Below are positions 35,751-44,318 of a DNA stretch of 64,000 nucleotides, one piece after another (position 1 is the stretch's first letter; every line of letters starts with the position of its first letter). The translations under genes were made by a program, and so were the position numbers. Below the pieces are notes generated by a model, which was given only the letters and a program-made list of their open reading frames with translations, had not been told where the DNA came from and did no database searches. The stretch comes from Candidatus Pseudobacter hemicellulosilyticus. GTDB taxonomy: Bacteria > Bacteroidota > Bacteroidia > Chitinophagales > Chitinophagaceae. The stretch spans positions 2,046,001 through 2,110,000 of the forward strand of contig CP119311.1 of NCBI GenBank assembly GCA_029202545.1, written 5' to 3'.

Positions 35751-37175
35751 ATGAAACAAAGCATATATATAACCATACTGAGCCTGGGAACGCTGATGCT
35801 TGGTTCCTGCTCCAAATTCCTGGAGGAACAATCACAGAGTGAGGTGATCCCCACTACTGCTGCTGACTTCCGGGAACTGCTGCTGGGTTCCGGTTACCTG
35901 GTGAAAGAAGAACCCTTCGCCTTTACGTTCCTGATGGACGATGATGTGGAGTTCCGCTATGACGATCAGGGAAACACCAATCCGGGCAGCTCTACTGCTA
36001 TCCAGCATTTTCCCAACTTCACGTGGCAGCCCAATTTCATGGATGTGAACGGCCTGGGCCAGCTGGTATCCGAAAACCCGGGTACTACTGCCTATGCCAT
36101 CTCCTATAAATACATCATGGGCTGTAACGCCGTACTGGACAATATTGACGAGGCCATCGGCACACAGACCGAAAAAGACAGGGTAAGAGGTGAGGCGCTG
36201 GCTATGCGCGCCTGGCATTATTTCCGCCTCGTGAATGTGTTTGGTGAACCCTATAATTATAATAAGGATGCATTGGGTGTACCCCTGAAGCTCACTTCTG
36301 AGCTTACCGACCAGTTGTCTGCAAGGGCTACTGTTGGCCAGGTATATGAGGTTATTGTCCGCGATCTGCAGGAAGCTGCCCGTTTGCTGGATCCCCTGAG
36401 CATCACGCGCAGGGATTACCGGATCAACCAGCCGGCTATCCATATCCTGCTCTCCAGGGTATACCTCTATATGGAGAACTGGCAGGGTGCTGTTACAGAG
36501 GTCAACAAAGCTTTTGAACAGGGCGCACAGCTGGTAGACCTGAAAACGCTGTACACCAGTATTAGCTATGCTTATCTCCGCTATGCCAATCCTGAAGTAG
36601 AGTGGGTTTTTGGTGATGATGCGGAGCTGGTACAGAATCCCTATCCGCCCAACCGTGATTTCATTGCCAGTTTTGATGCCAAGGACGTGCGTTTTCGTTT
36701 CGGATTCTCCTTCAGCTCAGGTTACTACCTCATCAGTAAAGTGCAGGCCAGTGACGCTACAGAGCTGCGCCAGAGCATCCGTACACCGGAAGCTGTGCTG
36801 AACCGCGCCGAAGCCAATGCTTTCCTGGATAACCTGTCAGATGCCCTGCAGGACCTGAACAACCTGCGCAGAAGCCGGATTGCCGATTACCAGGATGTTA
36901 GTATCACGGATAAGCAGGAACTGATCCAGGCTATCCGGAATGAGCGCCGCAAAGAGCTATGCTTTGAGAACCATCGCTGGTTTGACCTGCGCCGTTATGG
37001 TATGCCGGCCATTGAGCACCGCTATATGGCCAATCCCGGTGAAGCTTTGCAGACCTTTACCCTGGAAGAAAAGGACCCTATGTACACCGTTCCTTTCCCT
37101 TCCAGTGTGATCACCCGGAACCCCGGCCTGCAGCAGAATCCCGGATTCTCCATGCCCACCAGACAGGGACATTAA
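35751..37175 (+). CDS. SusD/RagB-family lipoprotein (locus A)
   Basis: This surface substrate-binding partner of the preceding SusC has about 474 residues. The open frame begins with GTG at 35742, but ATG at 35751 gives MKQSIYITILSLGTLMLGSC, a standard SPII signal. Typical SusD stretches are RGEALAMRAWHYFRLVNVFGEPYN and the C-terminal RRKELCFENHRWFDLRRYGMP. It is 30 bp after susC and in the same operon. Confidence 0.95.
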   Translation: MKQSIYITILSLGTLMLGSCSKFLEEQSQSEVIPTTAADFRELLLGSGYLVKEEPFAFTFLMDDDVEFRYDDQGNTNPGSSTAIQHFPNFTWQPNFMDVNGLGQLVSENPGTTAYAISYKYIMGCNAVLDNIDEAIGTQTEKDRVRGEALAMRAWHYFRLVNVFGEPYNYNKDALGVPLKLTSELTDQLSARATVGQVYEVIVRDLQEAARLLDPLSITRRDYRINQPAIHILLSRVYLYMENWQGAVTEVNKAFEQGAQLVDLKTLYTSISYAYLRYANPEVEWVFGDDAELVQNPYPPNRDFIASFDAKDVRFRFGFSFSSGYYLISKVQASDATELRQSIRTPEAVLNRAEANAFLDNLSDALQDLNNLRRSRIADYQDVSITDKQELIQAIRNERRKELCFENHRWFDLRRYGMPAIEHRYMANPGEALQTFTLEEKDPMYTVPFPSSVITRNPGLQQNPGFSMPTRQGH

Positions 37176-37200
37176 TTCTTCACTCACTTACTTCAATCAT

Positions 37201-38145
37201 ATGAGCAATAAACTATGGATCCTCGGCTGCGCTTTCAGCCTCCTGTTGTTCTCCTGCAAAAAGGATGATAAGATCAGTGATCCGCTTCCCATTGAGCCTG
37301 ATTATGTATTGCCCCAGGGCAATGCCTCTCAGGCGGCCAATGACCGCATCCAGCAGCTGTATGACAATTATGGCTCCTATTTTCTGTATAACTATACCCA
37401 AAAGGATTTTGTATGGGTACAATACACTGGTTCCAGCGCCGGCGCCATTGATACGGCGGTGCTGGGAGATCCCCAGTATGCGGAGGATATGCTGAAATTC
37501 CTGGATGATATCTGGCTGCAGTTCCTGCCCGAAAGCTTTAAGAAAGGCCCTGCTATTCCCTATCGTGTGTTCCTGGCAGATACCATCAAGCAATACAGGG
37601 TGGGTTTAAGGCCGCCGCTGACACACCTGTTCTTCGACTACAAGATCTCCGGCAAATCCCTCGCTATTGCAGGTATGAACGCCTCCCTGCGCACTATGAC
37701 GCCTGCAGAGAAAGTAGCGAAACGGAATGTGCTGCTGCCCATCATTTTTAACTATTATATCAGCAACGGGATCATTACCCTGCCTGCCGAGTTCTATACC
37801 ATCAGCGATTATGCAACTGTACCGGCAAATCCTGCCACCAGTCCGGAGAATATGGCCGCCTGGCGCAGCAGAGGCTTCCTGCCGTCCAGCTATAACGCGG
37901 TTACCGGTGCGCCTTTTGAATGGTATTATTCCTACCTGTGGGGCAATGTAACTACTTACCTGCCCACTATGAGGACCAATGACGTTAATGCGTACCTGCT
38001 GCACCTGATGCAAAGAACGGATGCCCAGGTAGCAGATTTCCTGGCCTATCCCATTATCAAAAAGAAGTGGGACCTGTTGCTGAATCATTTCAAGAATAGC
38101 TACGGTATTGACCTGCGTGCCATCGGCAATACCACCTATCAATAA
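37201..38145 (+). CDS. substrate-import-associated zinc-metallohydrolase-like lipoprotein, active site lost
   Basis: This 314-residue lipoprotein (signal LLLFSCKKDDK) resembles the putative zinc-binding metallopeptidase family found beside SusC/SusD pairs (the TIGR04549/PF15890 type, named from memory). Members have FHEFGHILHQ followed about ten residues later by EF..IS. Here the aligned segment is IIFNYYISNGIITLPAEFYTIS, so residues 183-189 read FNYYISN and both zinc histidines and the glutamate are gone. It is therefore likely a binding protein rather than a peptidase. It follows susD by 25 bp and is the last gene before a strong hairpin. Confidence 0.7.
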   Translation: MSNKLWILGCAFSLLLFSCKKDDKISDPLPIEPDYVLPQGNASQAANDRIQQLYDNYGSYFLYNYTQKDFVWVQYTGSSAGAIDTAVLGDPQYAEDMLKFLDDIWLQFLPESFKKGPAIPYRVFLADTIKQYRVGLRPPLTHLFFDYKISGKSLAIAGMNASLRTMTPAEKVAKRNVLLPIIFNYYISNGIITLPAEFYTISDYATVPANPATSPENMAAWRSRGFLPSSYNAVTGAPFEWYYSYLWGNVTTYLPTMRTNDVNAYLLHLMQRTDAQVADFLAYPIIKKKWDLLLNHFKNSYGIDLRAIGNTTYQ

Positions 38146-38166
38146 GTTAATCCCAATGTTACCCTG

Positions 38167-38196
38167 ACTGTCTTCCCGGGACGCCGGGAAGACAGT
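38167..38196 (+). terminator. strong hairpin separating the SusCD transcript from the ABC genes (locus A)
   Basis: ACTGTCTTCCCGG (38167-38179) pairs perfectly with CCGGGAAGACAGT (38184-38196) around GACG. There is no clear U-tract, only TCCCCTCC, so it may act as an attenuator or an mRNA 3'-end stabiliser rather than a full terminator. Confidence 0.6.
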
Positions 38197-38301
38197 TCCC
38201 CTCCGGGGTTCCTCTTTCCAACCAACCATTACTGCTACTGCATTATGATGTAAGCGAATGTTTACACACAGCTATTATATTACCTCAACAATTCATGATG
38301 A

Positions 38302-39228
38302 ATGGAAAATGCCATTGTAAAAGTTGAACACTTATCTCATCGCTATAGTTCCCAATGGGCGGTCAGGGATATCAGTTTCGAGATCCATCAGCAAGGCGTA
38401 GTAGGCCTGTTGGGTTCTAACGGCGCCGGTAAGTCCACCACAATGAACATCATCTGTGGTGTGCTGAAACAAACCAAGGGAGAAGTCTTTATCAATGGGG
38501 TCAACCTGAAGGATAATCCGGTGGAGGCCAAGAAGAATATCGGCTTTATGCCGCAGAAGCTTCCGCTGCACCTGGATTTTACTGTGGAAGAATACCTTAC
38601 CTATTGCGCTGACCTGCGTATGGTCGAAAAAACAAAAGTAAAAAAGGTCGTGGCCGAAGCCGCTGAAAGATGCGGTGTATCCCATTTCCGCGAAAGATTG
38701 CTCCGTAATTTATCCGGTGGCTACCAGCAACGCGTAGGCATTGCCCAGGCCATCGTTCACAACCCCCGCTTTGTGGTGCTGGACGAGCCTACCAACGGCC
38801 TTGATCCCAACCAGATCGTGGAAGTGCGTAACCTCATCAAAGAAATTGCACAGGATCGCTCCGTGCTCCTCTCTACCCATATCCTCACAGAAGTGCAAGC
38901 TACCTGTAAGGAGATCAAAATGATTGAACAGGGTCAGATGGTATTCAGCGGTACCCTGGAGATGTTCGACAATTACATTGAACCCAACAGCCTTATCCTT
39001 ACCCTGGACACGCCCCCCGCATCTGAAGAACTGATGCAGCTGGAAGGGGTCAGGTCCGTAGAACAACTGGCGCCCTACCGCTTCCGCCTCGGCTATGACG
39101 GCGATCGCAGAACGGCCAGGAAGATTGCAGAAACAAGTGTGTACAACGGCTGGGGACTGATGGAAATGATGATCGAGAAAAGCTCGCTGGATGCCGTTTT
39201 CGCCAGGTTATCAAAGAAAACTTCCTAA
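38302..39228 (+). CDS. ABC transporter ATPase, GldA-like (locus A)
   Basis: This cytoplasmic ATPase subunit of 308 residues has Walker A GSNGAGKST (about residues 40-48), the signature LSGGYQQRVGIAQ, Walker B FVVLDEPTNGLD and an H-loop in LSTHILTE. The C-terminal 80 residues (ILTLDTPPASEELMQLEGVRSVE) match the accessory domain of gliding-motility/export-type ATPases such as GldA. It is 25 bp before the fused permease gene and certainly works with it. Confidence 0.92.
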   Translation: MENAIVKVEHLSHRYSSQWAVRDISFEIHQQGVVGLLGSNGAGKSTTMNIICGVLKQTKGEVFINGVNLKDNPVEAKKNIGFMPQKLPLHLDFTVEEYLTYCADLRMVEKTKVKKVVAEAAERCGVSHFRERLLRNLSGGYQQRVGIAQAIVHNPRFVVLDEPTNGLDPNQIVEVRNLIKEIAQDRSVLLSTHILTEVQATCKEIKMIEQGQMVFSGTLEMFDNYIEPNSLILTLDTPPASEELMQLEGVRSVEQLAPYRFRLGYDGDRRTARKIAETSVYNGWGLMEMMIEKSSLDAVFARLSKKTS

Positions 39229-39253
39229 ATAAAATAATTGTAAAATCAGCTAC

Positions 39254-41578
39254 ATGAGACGTGTTTATAAGATAGCCAAGGCTGAATTATTCACCTTGTT
39301 CTACTCACCCATAGCCTGGTTGATCCTGGTCATCTTTGCCTTCCAGACCGGGATGGGCTTCCATGAAAAACTGCAGGGCATCCTGCGGACACAGGAATCC
39401 GGTTTTCCCAATGGTTTCCTGACAGCCCAGATCTTCTCCGGCCAGTTTGGGCTTTTTGCCTCCGTACAAAGCTACCTCTACCTCTATATGCCCCTGGTGA
39501 CCATGGGCCTGATGAGCCGTGAGTTCAGCAGCGGATCCATCAAATTGCTCTATTCCTCACCTGTTACCTCCGCCCAGATCATCTGGGGTAAGTTCATGGC
39601 CATGATGGCCTATGGCCTGCTGCTGATGGGCGTATTGTTAATATACCTGCTCATTGGTTGGGCAACCATCGGAAATTTTGAAGTGCCAGCCGTATTGTCC
39701 GGCATGCTGTCCCTTTACCTGCTGCTCTGCGCTTATTCCGCCATCGGGCTGTTCATGTCCTCCCTCACTTCCTACCAGGTAGTGGCGGCCCTGGGCACGC
39801 TGGTCCTCCTGGCAGGACTGAACTATGTGAACCAGGTCTGGCAGAGTATTGATTTTGTCAGGGACATCACTTACTGGCTTTCCATTTCCGGTCGCTGCAA
39901 TGAAATGATCAGCGGCCTGGTCTGTAGTGAGGATGTACTCTATTTTATCATCGTGATCTGCATGTTCCTGTTCCTGAGCATACTGAAGCTCCAGGCCAAC
40001 AGGACCCATACCTCCTTCTCCATTACCTGGGGCAAATACGTCCTGGTAGTAATAGTGGCCATGGGACTGGGTTATATCACTTCCCGCCCCATCTTCATGG
40101 GCTATTATGATGCTACCGCCACCAAGGTCAATACCCTGACGCCCAAGAGCCAGGAGATCATGCAGAAGCTGGATGGCGGACTGACCATCACCACTTACGT
40201 GAACCTGCTGGACAGGGAATACTATCATGGTATCCCCGAAGCCGTGAACAGGGATAAGGAACGCCTGAAGCAATACATCCGCTTCAAGCCCGAGACCAAA
40301 ATGAATTATGTGTATTATTATGATTCACCCAGTAATAACCCCTGGATCAATACCCGCTTCCCTAAAATGACCCTGGCAGAACAGGCCAAGGGCCTGGCGG
40401 AGTTGCGGGAAATAGACCTCAGCCTGTTCATGCCGCCGAAGGAGCTGAAAAAGACCATTGACCTCACTGATGAGGGCAACACTTTTGTGCGCCTGGTGCA
40501 ACGCGGGAACGGTCAGAAAGCTTTCCTGCGGATCTATGACGATATGATGAAATTCCCCGGCGAAGCCGAAGTGACCGCCCTGTTCAAACGCATGGTGATG
40601 AAACTGCCCCGCGTAGGATTCCTGGAAGGCCATGGGGAACGCTCCATTACCGGTGACCGATTCAAGGATTATACCCTGTTCTCCAATGTGAAGACCTTCC
40701 GCTACGCCCTCACCAACCAGGGCTGTGATGTGGAAACGCTCAGCCTTGCGGGCGATAAACAGATCCCCGACAGTGTGGACGTGGTCGTGATTTCCGATAT
40801 GAAGACGGAACTGCTGCCCGAAGAGAAGGCTAAACTGGACGCCTATATCGCCAAAGGCGGTAACCTGCTGATCACCCTCAAACCCGGATCGCCCATCATG
40901 GAAAACTTCATCAGCCAGTTCGGTATCAAAACCGTTCCCGGTCAGCTGGTGCAGAACAGGCGTGACCAGCCCGGTAATATGGTGCTGAGTACTGTTACGC
41001 CCGAAGCCATCGCCCAGGGCAGCGAAGTGTTTGACGTGATGGAAAAACGCCGCCAGGTAGTAGGCATGACCAATGCCGCTGCACTGGTACAGGCCGAGGA
41101 TAAAGGATTCACCGCTGTGCCCATCCTGAGAACAATAGATACCGTGAGGCATGCTGATACCGTGTTCACCTTCAATGAGACCGAGACCATCGACTTTGTG
41201 AATGACAGCGCCATTGTACATGGATCCGCCGGTGAAAAAACAGGTGTGTTCACTACCGCCATGGCCGTGTCCCGGAAGGTAGGCAACAAGGAACAGCGGA
41301 TCATGATCATGGGTGATGCAGACGCCATCAGCAATGCCGGTGTGAGTCCCAATACCCGCCGCTATGCTACCGCCAACTTCAACATGATCCCCGGCTTCTT
41401 CCACTGGCTCTCCTATGGTACTGTCCCTGTGGATGTAAGCAGGCCCCGGTCCAAAGACAACGAGATCGATCTGACCAAAGGCAGCCTCAAGGTTGTCAAG
41501 ATCGCCTTGCTGTATGTGATCCCGGGCGTGCTGATACTGGCTTCGGCTATTATATTGATCAGAAGAAAAAGAAAGTAA
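39254..41578 (+). CDS. GldF-GldG fused ABC permease (locus A)
   Basis: This inner-membrane protein has 774 residues. Residues 1 to about 265 form a six-helix ABC-2-type permease (FYSPIAWLILVIFAFQTG, then MGLMSREFSSGSIKLLYSSPV). The rest is a GldG-like ABC-auxiliary extracytoplasmic domain (RVGFLEGHGERSI, LDAYIAKGGNLLITLKPG), closed by a final helix ending LIRRKRK. In Flavobacterium the GldF and GldG parts are separate proteins, so this is a fusion. It most likely exports or extracts something from the membrane together with the ATPase. The substrate is unknown. Confidence 0.88.
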   Translation: MRRVYKIAKAELFTLFYSPIAWLILVIFAFQTGMGFHEKLQGILRTQESGFPNGFLTAQIFSGQFGLFASVQSYLYLYMPLVTMGLMSREFSSGSIKLLYSSPVTSAQIIWGKFMAMMAYGLLLMGVLLIYLLIGWATIGNFEVPAVLSGMLSLYLLLCAYSAIGLFMSSLTSYQVVAALGTLVLLAGLNYVNQVWQSIDFVRDITYWLSISGRCNEMISGLVCSEDVLYFIIVICMFLFLSILKLQANRTHTSFSITWGKYVLVVIVAMGLGYITSRPIFMGYYDATATKVNTLTPKSQEIMQKLDGGLTITTYVNLLDREYYHGIPEAVNRDKERLKQYIRFKPETKMNYVYYYDSPSNNPWINTRFPKMTLAEQAKGLAELREIDLSLFMPPKELKKTIDLTDEGNTFVRLVQRGNGQKAFLRIYDDMMKFPGEAEVTALFKRMVMKLPRVGFLEGHGERSITGDRFKDYTLFSNVKTFRYALTNQGCDVETLSLAGDKQIPDSVDVVVISDMKTELLPEEKAKLDAYIAKGGNLLITLKPGSPIMENFISQFGIKTVPGQLVQNRRDQPGNMVLSTVTPEAIAQGSEVFDVMEKRRQVVGMTNAAALVQAEDKGFTAVPILRTIDTVRHADTVFTFNETETIDFVNDSAIVHGSAGEKTGVFTTAMAVSRKVGNKEQRIMIMGDADAISNAGVSPNTRRYATANFNMIPGFFHWLSYGTVPVDVSRPRSKDNEIDLTKGSLKVVKIALLYVIPGVLILASAIILIRRKRK

Positions 41579-41588
41579 AATCATTGGT

Positions 41589-42941
41589 ATGAGCTTACTG
41601 ACCGATAAACAGACGCTGGACGACCTGAATATCTTTGGGAAGAAGGGCGGCAATGGCTTGTTTGCCCTTTTCAACCGGACCTTTACCCGGGGTGGATCTG
41701 AATTGCTGGAAGAGATGTTCCGTTACCCGCTGTCCGATGCACAGGCTATCAACGCCCGCAGCACCGTGATCAGCGCCTTCGCCAGCCTGGGTATCGGTTT
41801 TCCCTACAATACCGAATTGTTTGACGGCGTAGAGCAATACCTCCAGAATACAGATGAACGCAGCCGGTTGAATGCGGCCGACAATACCCTGGCCCGGAAA
41901 TTCAACCAGCTGATTGCGGCTGACACAGAACTGAAGACCATCCAGAAAGGGGTAGGCGGGCTCATCGGTATCCTCCAGGCAACCAGGACCTTTGCCGATA
42001 CTATCCGGCAGCAGGTGGCTGACCTCCCCTATAAAAAGGAGCTGGACGCCCTTGAGCAATTGCTGGCCCTGGAAGAGCTGCAGCCGGTATTGCAGGAGAA
42101 CAGCAAGCAGAAGCTCTCTTTTGAGAAACTGGCGGAATATGATAAACTGCTGCGTTTCCGCCAGCGGAACGAGATCAAAAAACTATTGAATCATATTTAC
42201 CTGGTAGACGTGTATGTCTCCGTTGCCCGGGTAGCCAGGGACCGGAACTTCGTGTTCCCCAAAGCCCTGCAGAAAGAGTTGCAGACAGTAGTGCTGGAAG
42301 ATTTCTATCATCCGGCGCTGACCAAACCTGTGGTCAATTCGCTGACCATTACCCCGGACAGCAACATCCTGTTCCTGACCGGGGCCAATATGGCCGGGAA
42401 ATCTACATTTATGAAGTCGCTGGGAATCGCCATGTACCTTGCGCACATGGGATTCCCCGTGGCGGCTTCAAAGATGGAATTCTCTGTAAGGGACGGCATC
42501 TTTACCACTATCAACCTCTCAGATAACCTGAGCCAGGGCGCCAGCCATTTCTATGCGGAAGTGCTGCGCATCAAAAATGTGGCTGCTGAACTGAGCCGCG
42601 ACAAATACCTCTTCGTCATTTTCGATGAGCTGTTCCGCGGCACCAACGTTAAAGACGCTTACGAGGCAACCGTGGCCATTACCTCGGCCATTGCCCGCCG
42701 GCGCAACTGTATGTTTGTGGTGTCCACGCATATCATTGAGGCCGGCGCCGTGCTGAAAGAAAAAGCCGGTAATATCAATTTTATTTATCTGCCCACCCTG
42801 ATGGATGGCAATAAACCGGTGTATACCCATAAACTGGCTTCGGGTATTACTTCCGACCGCCACGGTATGGTGATCATCAACAATGAAGGTATTCTGGACA
42901 TCCTGAACAGGAAAAAATCAACGGAGAAGGGCGAGTTATGA
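41589..42941 (+). CDS. MutS-like ATPase lacking mismatch-recognition domains (copy 1)
   Basis: This 450-residue protein keeps only the MutS core and ATPase domains. It has Walker A LTGANMAGKSTFMKS, Walker B LFVIFDELFRGTNVKDAYEA and the MutS-specific switch VSTHIIEAG. There is no N-terminal mismatch-binding domain with the Phe-x-Glu motif, and no Smr nuclease domain. Mismatch repair is therefore unlikely. The family is known as MutS-related proteins of unknown role in Bacteroidota. It lies 10 bp after the permease gene and overlaps its own paralogue by 4 bp, so all are translated from one message. Confidence 0.88.
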   Translation: MSLLTDKQTLDDLNIFGKKGGNGLFALFNRTFTRGGSELLEEMFRYPLSDAQAINARSTVISAFASLGIGFPYNTELFDGVEQYLQNTDERSRLNAADNTLARKFNQLIAADTELKTIQKGVGGLIGILQATRTFADTIRQQVADLPYKKELDALEQLLALEELQPVLQENSKQKLSFEKLAEYDKLLRFRQRNEIKKLLNHIYLVDVYVSVARVARDRNFVFPKALQKELQTVVLEDFYHPALTKPVVNSLTITPDSNILFLTGANMAGKSTFMKSLGIAMYLAHMGFPVAASKMEFSVRDGIFTTINLSDNLSQGASHFYAEVLRIKNVAAELSRDKYLFVIFDELFRGTNVKDAYEATVAITSAIARRRNCMFVVSTHIIEAGAVLKEKAGNINFIYLPTLMDGNKPVYTHKLASGITSDRHGMVIINNEGILDILNRKKSTEKGEL

Positions 42942-44263
42942 GTTTTATAGCTGACAAACAAACACTGGACGACCTGCAGCTGCTGGGAAAATTCAACAAC
43001 AGCTCTGTGTTCAGTCTTTTCAACCAGGTGAGATCCCGGGGCGGGGAAAAACTGCTGGACGCCCTGTTCCTCCATCCGCTCAAGGATCCGGAACAGATCA
43101 ACCAGCGCAGCAGCGCTTTCCGCTGGATGCAGGAACATCCTATCCCTTTTCCCTTTGATGAACAACTCCTGGGGAAAATGGAAGCCTACCTGGATGAGGC
43201 GGGCAGCAGCAGTATACTGCTTTCCTTCTGGCATATCGGCCGGAAAAAAGCAACGGCGGTCTTGCTGAAGGATGAAGCCTACGGGCTTCAGCTGGAAGGG
43301 ATCAATACCTGTGTGGATGGCCTTCAGGGCTGTGCAAGGCTCCTGCAGCAACTGGAAAATAAAGGCTGGGACAAAAACAGTCCCTGGGAAAAATGGGCGG
43401 TGCTCACCAGGAGCGTGTTCCAGAACAAACAGCTGTCGCATTTGCTGAAAGAAACAAGCTCAGCAACGAGGTCTTTTTTGCAAATAGCTTCGCTCCATCA
43501 CCTCTTCTCTGGTGTATTGCAGGATAAGCTCCGCAATATGCTGCAGCACCTCTACGAGCTGGATATGCTGACCGCTGTTGCCGGCGTGGCCCGCGAAAAA
43601 AAGTTTGCCTATGCCACCGCCTGGCCTGCATCCGCCAATAAGTTTGAAGCCAGAGGCATTCGGCATCCGCGGCTGGAAAAAGCTGTGGCCAATGATCTCT
43701 CTTTCCAGGGCAGCAGCAACGTGCTGTTCCTGACCGGCGCCAATATGGCCGGTAAATCCACCATCATGAAATCCACTGGGATCCTGCTCTACCTGGCGCA
43801 TATGGGTTTCCCTGTTGCTGCTGAAAGCCTGGATTTTTCCGTGCTGGATGGTCTCTATTCTTCTGTGAATGTCCCGGACGATCTGAGCCAGGGCTACAGT
43901 CATTTCTATGCGGAAGTATTGCGTGTGAAAAAAGTAGCACAGGAAGTGGACTCGGGTAAGAACCTGTTTGTGATTTTCGACGAGCTTTTCAAGGGCACCA
44001 ATGTGAAAGACGCTTTTGACGCCACCCTGGCAGTAACGGTCGCCTTTGCACAGTTCCCCAATTGTTTCTATATCATCTCCACCCATATCATTGAAGTAGG
44101 AGAGGAGCTGAAAAAAGTAGGTGATAATATCCAGTTCGGCTTTATGCCTACCGTGATGGAAGGACATCTGCCCCGCTATACCTATCGCATGCAGCCTGGT
44201 ATTACGGAGGACAGACAGGGTATGATCATCATCGAGAATGAAGGTATATTGGAGATGCTGTAG
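42938..44263 (+). CDS. MutS-like ATPase lacking mismatch-recognition domains (copy 2)
   Basis: This 441-residue paralogue of the preceding protein starts with nearly the same words (SFIADKQTLDDLQLLGKFNNSSVFSLFN against SLLTDKQTLDDLNIFGKKGGNGLFALFN). Walker A is LTGANMAGKSTIMKS and Walker B is LFVIFDELFKGTNVKDAFDA. The ATG overlaps the upstream stop codon (ATGA), which suggests translational coupling and a heterodimer, since MutS-family ATPases work as dimers. The pairing is inferred from gene arrangement. Confidence 0.88.
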   Translation: MSFIADKQTLDDLQLLGKFNNSSVFSLFNQVRSRGGEKLLDALFLHPLKDPEQINQRSSAFRWMQEHPIPFPFDEQLLGKMEAYLDEAGSSSILLSFWHIGRKKATAVLLKDEAYGLQLEGINTCVDGLQGCARLLQQLENKGWDKNSPWEKWAVLTRSVFQNKQLSHLLKETSSATRSFLQIASLHHLFSGVLQDKLRNMLQHLYELDMLTAVAGVAREKKFAYATAWPASANKFEARGIRHPRLEKAVANDLSFQGSSNVLFLTGANMAGKSTIMKSTGILLYLAHMGFPVAAESLDFSVLDGLYSSVNVPDDLSQGYSHFYAEVLRVKKVAQEVDSGKNLFVIFDELFKGTNVKDAFDATLAVTVAFAQFPNCFYIISTHIIEVGEELKKVGDNIQFGFMPTVMEGHLPRYTYRMQPGITEDRQGMIIIENEGILEML

Positions 44264-44318
44264 AATTCCTGTAATTTCCCTGCTTGTACGTTATCATTAA
44301 CTGCTATAACTATAAGCA

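Noticed and set aside
41589..44263. The MutS-like genes as genuine mismatch-repair mutS
   Set aside because: Both lack the N-terminal mismatch-binding and connector domains; about 445 residues against about 850 for MutS.
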